Source of the DNA: Aquimarina sp.
GTDB lineage: Bacteria; Bacteroidota; Bacteroidia; Flavobacteriales; Flavobacteriaceae
Assembly: GCA_002697475.1 (NCBI GenBank)
Contig: NZVW01000074.1
Span: 1 to 8,945, forward strand
Direction: 5' to 3'
Length of the DNA stretch: 8,945 nucleotides
This document shows, one piece after another, positions 6,992 through 8,945 of the stretch. Made by a program: the position numbers and the translations under genes. Position 1 is the stretch's first letter. Each line of letters opens with the position of its first letter. The notes below the pieces were generated by a model, which saw only the letters and a list, made by a program, of their open reading frames with translations, did no database searches and was not told the origin of the DNA.

Positions 6992-7672
6992 TTAATTCAG
7001 CTGACCTTCCTGCAATTCAGAAATATCCTTTTGCTGTAGTCTGTCGATCAGGGTTTGATACATTTCTTTAGGCAATCCGCAGGCGATTAAATATTCTTTC
7101 ATCAAATCTTCTTCTTCTTTTTCAATACTTCCGTCAGCCAGTAATACTACAGCTGCCTGAGCTAAAATATTGATTAAAGCTTCAGAGGACAGTTCTTTTC
7201 TGGCTTCATTAAGATAATTGAATACCTGATTGTTCTCATTTTTAGTTGCTTTAATCGCGGTATGTATATTATTTAGTTCATCTTTAAACTCCGGAAAGTT
7301 AGAGATAGCGTCCATTATTTCGCGCTCTTCTTCAGCAGCAAATTCATTATCGATAACTGCCATATGGGTCATTGATGCAATTAGTGCCTTGGCAAAAGTT
7401 AATTTGGCCTGGCGCTGATTTTCTTCAATTTCAGTTTTGGATTGCTCCAGAATATTTTTAATACTTTCATTATACGCACTGTTACATTTGTCACAGGCGT
7501 AAAAGCGATCAATAACATCCAGCGGAATAACGGGTATAAAGAATAACGTAAACCATCTTCTGTATAATTTATTTACTAAACTTCCCTGACTGCAATTAGG
7601 ACATGAATTGCTTAAAACTGCACTATCCTTAACGGTGTGTTTAATTCCTCTGGTTCCAAAAATGATAAACAT
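6992..7672 (-). CDS. Zinc-ribbon plus TerB-like domain protein
   Basis: 226 residues. The N-terminus MFIIFGTRGIKHTV, then C24PNC27, the segment WFTLFFIPVIPL (40-51) and C60DKC63, is the pattern of the zinc_ribbon_15 family; the hydrophobic stretch between the cysteine pairs is part of the ribbon rather than a clear membrane helix. A charged helical linker (about 70-95) leads to an all-helical TerB-like domain with two acidic turns, IDNEFAAEE (107-115) and ADGSIEKEE (179-187), which match the paired metal-binding acidic motifs of the TerB/DjlA-N fold. Such proteins are common in Bacteroidota and have no established reaction; envelope stress or metal response is suggested for the wider family. 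The ATG at 7672 fits the usual start of the ribbon. It is monocistronic: a 56-codon unit with its own terminator lies upstream and a terminator follows. Confidence 0.88.
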   Translation of the reverse strand: MFIIFGTRGIKHTVKDSAVLSNSCPNCSQGSLVNKLYRRWFTLFFIPVIPLDVIDRFYACDKCNSAYNESIKNILEQSKTEIEENQRQAKLTFAKALIASMTHMAVIDNEFAAEEEREIMDAISNFPEFKDELNNIHTAIKATKNENNQVFNYLNEARKELSSEALINILAQAAVVLLADGSIEKEEEDLMKEYLIACGLPKEMYQTLIDRLQQKDISELQEGQLN

Positions 7673-7751
7673 AAGTATTTGGTTATTTATGGGTTAAGGG
7701 TTAAATATATGTAATTTGTCGATAAAAACGTGTGGTTTGTAGATGATTTTT

Positions 7752-7789
7752 GAAAGACCTTTTAAAGAGTCATTCTCAAAAGGTCTTTC
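7752..7789 (-). terminator. Hairpin just after the 56-residue ORF
   Basis: Perfect 12-bp inverted repeat (7752-7763 with 7778-7789, GAAAGACCTTTT), with a further short GAG/CTC pairing in the loop. It starts 6 bp past the stop codon of the minus-strand ORF. The 3' arm is U-rich (TTTAAAAGGTCTTTC) but lacks a long U-tract beyond the stem, so termination is likely rather than certain. Confidence 0.55.
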
Positions 7790-7795
7790 TTGCCA

Positions 7796-7966
7796 TTATT
7801 TATAGAATATGCGATGTCTATCGTTTTTGCTATGGGCATCTCTGGTTTCAGGAGGGTACAAAGCATGATTCATGGCGTTGATATAATTTGAGATCCACTT
7901 TACTAATAGTTTAGCAATGAAGAATCTCAAACTTTTCATTCTGGTAATGGTAAAGTGAATTTCCAT
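7796..7966 (-). CDS. Small basic hypothetical protein, 56 residues
   Basis: The ATG at 7966 opens 56 codons ending at TAA 7796. The N-terminal half is an amphipathic, basic helix (MKSLRFFIAKLLVKWISNYI from residue 10); the C-terminal part is polar and basic (YPPETRDAHSKNDRHRIFYK). An alternative start at M10 (7939) gives 47 residues. Support beyond the open frame: a promoter-like TTG / 20 nt / TAATTTTT pair ends 21 bp upstream, and a 12-bp hairpin follows the stop closely. The composition is that of a real protein, without stutters or stop-rich context. No family recognised; a membrane-surface-binding peptide is conceivable. Confidence 0.6.
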   Translation of the reverse strand: MEIHFTITRMKSLRFFIAKLLVKWISNYINAMNHALYPPETRDAHSKNDRHRIFYK

Positions 7967-7987
7967 AATCTTAGATATTAATGATTA

Positions 7988-8018
7988 AAAAATTAGTTGA
8001 TTCGTTTTATAGAGACAA
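7988..8018 (-). promoter_or_regulatory. Probable promoter of the 56-residue ORF
   Basis: Minus strand TTG (8018-8016), 20-nt spacer, TAATTTTT (7995-7988), one mismatch from TAnnTTTG. The -33 TTG lies inside the 14-bp copy of the tRNA-Cys 3' end. Confidence 0.45.
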
Positions 8019-8101
8019 GGATGAGGTTGTGTTGCTTTCTCATCAAATCCCAAAGTGGATTTTCACAATATTCAAACAAGTTTGATATTGTTCCAATCAT
8101 T
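8012..8101 (-). other. tRNA-like remnant or structured segment after tRNA-Cys
   Basis: Read on the minus strand, three hairpins follow one another in cloverleaf order: 8091-8080/8077-8065 (12 bp with one bulge), 8062-8057/8050-8045 (AAATCC.. 6 bp, 6-nt loop) and 8044-8039/8025-8020 (GATGAG/CTCATC, 13-nt loop), ending in CCTTGTCTC as the real tRNA does. A matching 5' acceptor strand is missing or very degenerate (GATTGGA pairs only in part), and the T-loop is replaced by unrelated bases. It may be a decayed tandem tRNA copy, the footprint of an insertion at the tRNA end, or an unrelated structured RNA. Confidence 0.4.
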
Positions 8102-8115
8102 GAGACAAGGATGAG
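8012..8115. repeat. 14-bp direct repeat of the tRNA-Cys 3' end, 90 bp apart
   Basis: GAGACAAGGATGAG occurs at 8012-8025 and 8102-8115. In the second copy it is the 3' end of tRNA-Cys on the minus strand (T-stem 3' arm, acceptor, discriminator). Sequence beyond both copies differs. Confidence 0.85.
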
Positions 8116-8187
8116 ATTCGAACTCATACATAACAGAGTTGCAGTCTGCTGCTTTAACTCCCGAAACTTCGGGACTATCACCTTGTC
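8103..8187 (-). tRNA. tRNA-Cys (GCA anticodon) with an enlarged D region
   Basis: 85 nt. Acceptor GACAAGG/CCTTGTC is perfect over 7 bp, discriminator T (the usual Cys identity base U73), anticodon stem GCAGA/TCTGT with loop CTGCAAC, variable TATGT, T-arm ATGAG-TTCGAAT-CTCAT. Between acceptor and anticodon stem there are 31 nt instead of about 19-20, because the D region contains the near-palindrome CCCGAAGTTTCGGG, which forms its own hairpin; no standard 3-4 bp D-stem with a GG loop is obvious. CCA is not encoded. It could be a genuine divergent tRNA-Cys or one disrupted in the D-arm. Confidence 0.75.
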
Positions 8188-8224
8188 AATAGATTTAGTT
8201 TTCAATATGTCAATGAACTTTGCG

Positions 8225-8260
8225 CAAAAAAAAAAAGACGCCTAACATAGGCGTCTTTTT
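8225..8260 (-). terminator. Bidirectional terminator; ends the 37-residue ORF unit
   Basis: Stem AGACGCCTA/TAGGCGTCT (8236-8244 with 8248-8256), 3-nt loop, twelve A on the left (T-run on the minus strand) and TTTTT on the right. The minus direction has the longer U-tract and has an ORF upstream of it. Confidence 0.85.
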
Positions 8261-8283
8261 ATAAAAGTTTAAGTATACTCTAT

Positions 8284-8397
8284 TTACATACTCTTTAGTT
8301 TTATATGATGGACACCTATCCTGCTCTGATCAGAACAGTATATTCCCTGCACGATGAAGAAACGGTTTTGATTATGTTTTAAACTTGTAGGTGTCAT
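8284..8397 (-). CDS. Short ORF, 37 residues, in its own transcription unit
   Basis: The ATG at 8397 is preceded by the A-rich AATACTAAA; the stop is at 8284. It starts MTPTSLKHNQNRFFIVQGIY and is basic, with one Cys, no signal peptide and no clear helix. The complementary ends of the ORF DNA (GACACCTA at 8311-8318 and TAGGTGTC at 8390-8397) form an 8-bp inverted repeat that would sequester the start codon. It lies between a well-spaced promoter (8469-8499) and a strong terminator (8225-8260), so the region is very likely transcribed. Whether the product is the peptide or a roughly 230-nt RNA is open. Confidence 0.4.
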   Translation of the reverse strand: MTPTSLKHNQNRFFIVQGIYCSDQSRIGVHHIKLKSM

Positions 8398-8468
8398 TTT
8401 AGTATTGCTTTATATCTATGTGATAGTACTTGTTATCTTTTAAAATTCTCTTTGTTAGAACTCTGGTG

Positions 8469-8499
8469 CAAAGATGAAATCATTATTTGAATTACACAA
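8469..8499 (-). promoter_or_regulatory. Promoter of the 37-residue ORF / small RNA unit
   Basis: Minus strand TTG (8499-8497), 20-nt spacer, CATCTTTG (8476-8469), one mismatch from TAnnTTTG. The predicted transcript runs about 235 nt to the terminator at 8225-8260. Confidence 0.6.
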
Positions 8500-8701
8500 G
8501 AATTTTTTTATTTATTTTATTGATAATCAAATAGTTATGGTTAAAATTAGAAATGAGTATTCCTGTCCGCAAGTTGCAGATAGTAGTATGAAATGCATTT
8601 AACTGTTGGCCAAATACTTATCTTCAATCGTTATGATCTTCTTATCATTTTTAGGTGTTGCACATTTTTTTGTTTTTTTTGATGATTATGAAATCTGAGA
8701 A
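8500..8701. other. AT-rich stretch without a supported gene
   Basis: Between the promoter at 8469-8499 and the hairpin at 8702-8731. Only very short ORFs occur, for instance 21 codons on the plus strand from 8537; none has a promoter in the consensus form. Homopolymer T runs near 8503-8520 and 8665-8680. Confidence 0.5.
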
Positions 8702-8731
8702 TAAAAAAAAGCGTCCTGTTATAAGGACGCT
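8702..8731 (-). terminator. Terminator of the 25-residue ORF unit
   Basis: Stem AGCGTCCT/AGGACGCT (8710-8717 with 8724-8731), 6-nt loop, flanked by eight A on the left, which gives a long U-tract on the minus strand; TTTCTTT on the right could allow weak plus-strand activity. It lies 38 bp past the ORF stop. Confidence 0.85.
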
Positions 8732-8769
8732 TTCTTTGTATATAAACTTTAATTCTTTGCTTAACTAAA

Positions 8770-8847
8770 TTAAATACCTAAAGAGTACATAGCGCCCATT
8801 AGCAAGAAAATAATTTCCCTGATTACAAACAGTATATTGTTTGTCAT
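8770..8847 (-). CDS. Tiny hydrophobic membrane peptide, 25 residues
   Basis: The ATG at 8847 is preceded by ATTAAGTCAA. The peptide begins MTNNILFVIREII and continues FLLMGAMYSLGI: a polar N-cap, then about 20 mostly hydrophobic residues with one Arg-Glu pair, enough for a single membrane helix. It lies between a 20-nt-spaced promoter and a strong terminator, and the whole unit is only about 180 bp. Size and hydrophobicity resemble small membrane regulators or type I toxins in general, but no family was recognised and no antisense RNA was shown. Confidence 0.5.
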   Translation of the reverse strand: MTNNILFVIREIIFLLMGAMYSLGI

Positions 8848-8887
8848 TTGACTTAATATGTAATCTCTTATGTATCATTGTTTACTA

Positions 8888-8918
8888 CAAAGATTGTTTA
8901 TTTTTTGTTGTATTCCAA
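8888..8918 (-). promoter_or_regulatory. Promoter of the 25-residue ORF unit
   Basis: Minus strand TTG (8918-8916), 20-nt spacer, AATCTTTG (8895-8888), one mismatch from TAnnTTTG. It has the same architecture and spacing as the promoter at 8469-8499. Confidence 0.6.
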
Positions 8919-8945
8919 TAGGTTATAAAATTAATTTCTATGAAA

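Noticed and set aside
7993..8245. Two opposing ORFs of 70 and 82 codons across 7993-8245
   Set aside because: Both are translations through tRNA-Cys and the tRNA-like segment; the repeated IETRMR in the plus-strand product is simply the 14-bp tRNA repeat.
8537..8602. 21-codon plus-strand ORF starting MVKIRNEYSCPQ
   Set aside because: No consensus promoter or ribosome-binding context on the plus strand; length is within chance expectation.

Overview
The window is low-GC DNA that fits a member of the Bacteroidota, probably flavobacterial or sphingobacterial. The evidence is promoters of the TTG / about 20 nt / TAnnTTTG type upstream of several units, A-rich leaders instead of strong Shine-Dalgarno sites, tRNAs without an encoded CCA, and a Y-family polymerase plus DnaE-like polymerase pair of the kind common in this phylum.

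Left part (1-4026, plus strand): a translesion-synthesis cassette. The 3' two thirds of a Y-family DNA polymerase gene is followed after 22 bp by a 995-residue DNA polymerase III alpha-type protein with an intact polymerase core and a degenerate PHP domain. Both proteins carry a recognisable beta-clamp-binding motif (QISLF and QQKMF). By analogy with ImuB-DnaE2 they probably act together in damage tolerance. A strong terminator hairpin follows.

Middle part (4049-6439): an accessory-looking block between that terminator and tRNA-Met. It holds an AlbA_2/Schlafen-like protein, a small gene broken by frameshifts and stops (its pieces lie in three reading frames), an unrecognised 234-residue protein on the opposite strand, and a short tandem repeat. 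No integrase or att duplication was found, so calling it an island is only inference.

Right part (6440-8945): everything is on the minus strand. It contains tRNA-Met(CAT) with its own promoter and terminator, a 63-residue Cys-rich protein behind a hairpin-rich leader, and a 226-residue zinc-ribbon plus TerB-like protein. The last 1.2 kb looks empty at first but is organised as a series of tiny transcription units. Three short ORFs (56, 37 and 25 codons) each have an upstream promoter with 20-nt spacing and a downstream hairpin. Between the first two lies an unusual 85-nt tRNA-Cys, followed by a 90-bp tRNA-like segment ending in the same 14 bases as the tRNA 3' end. This right end is the most likely place for undescribed biology.
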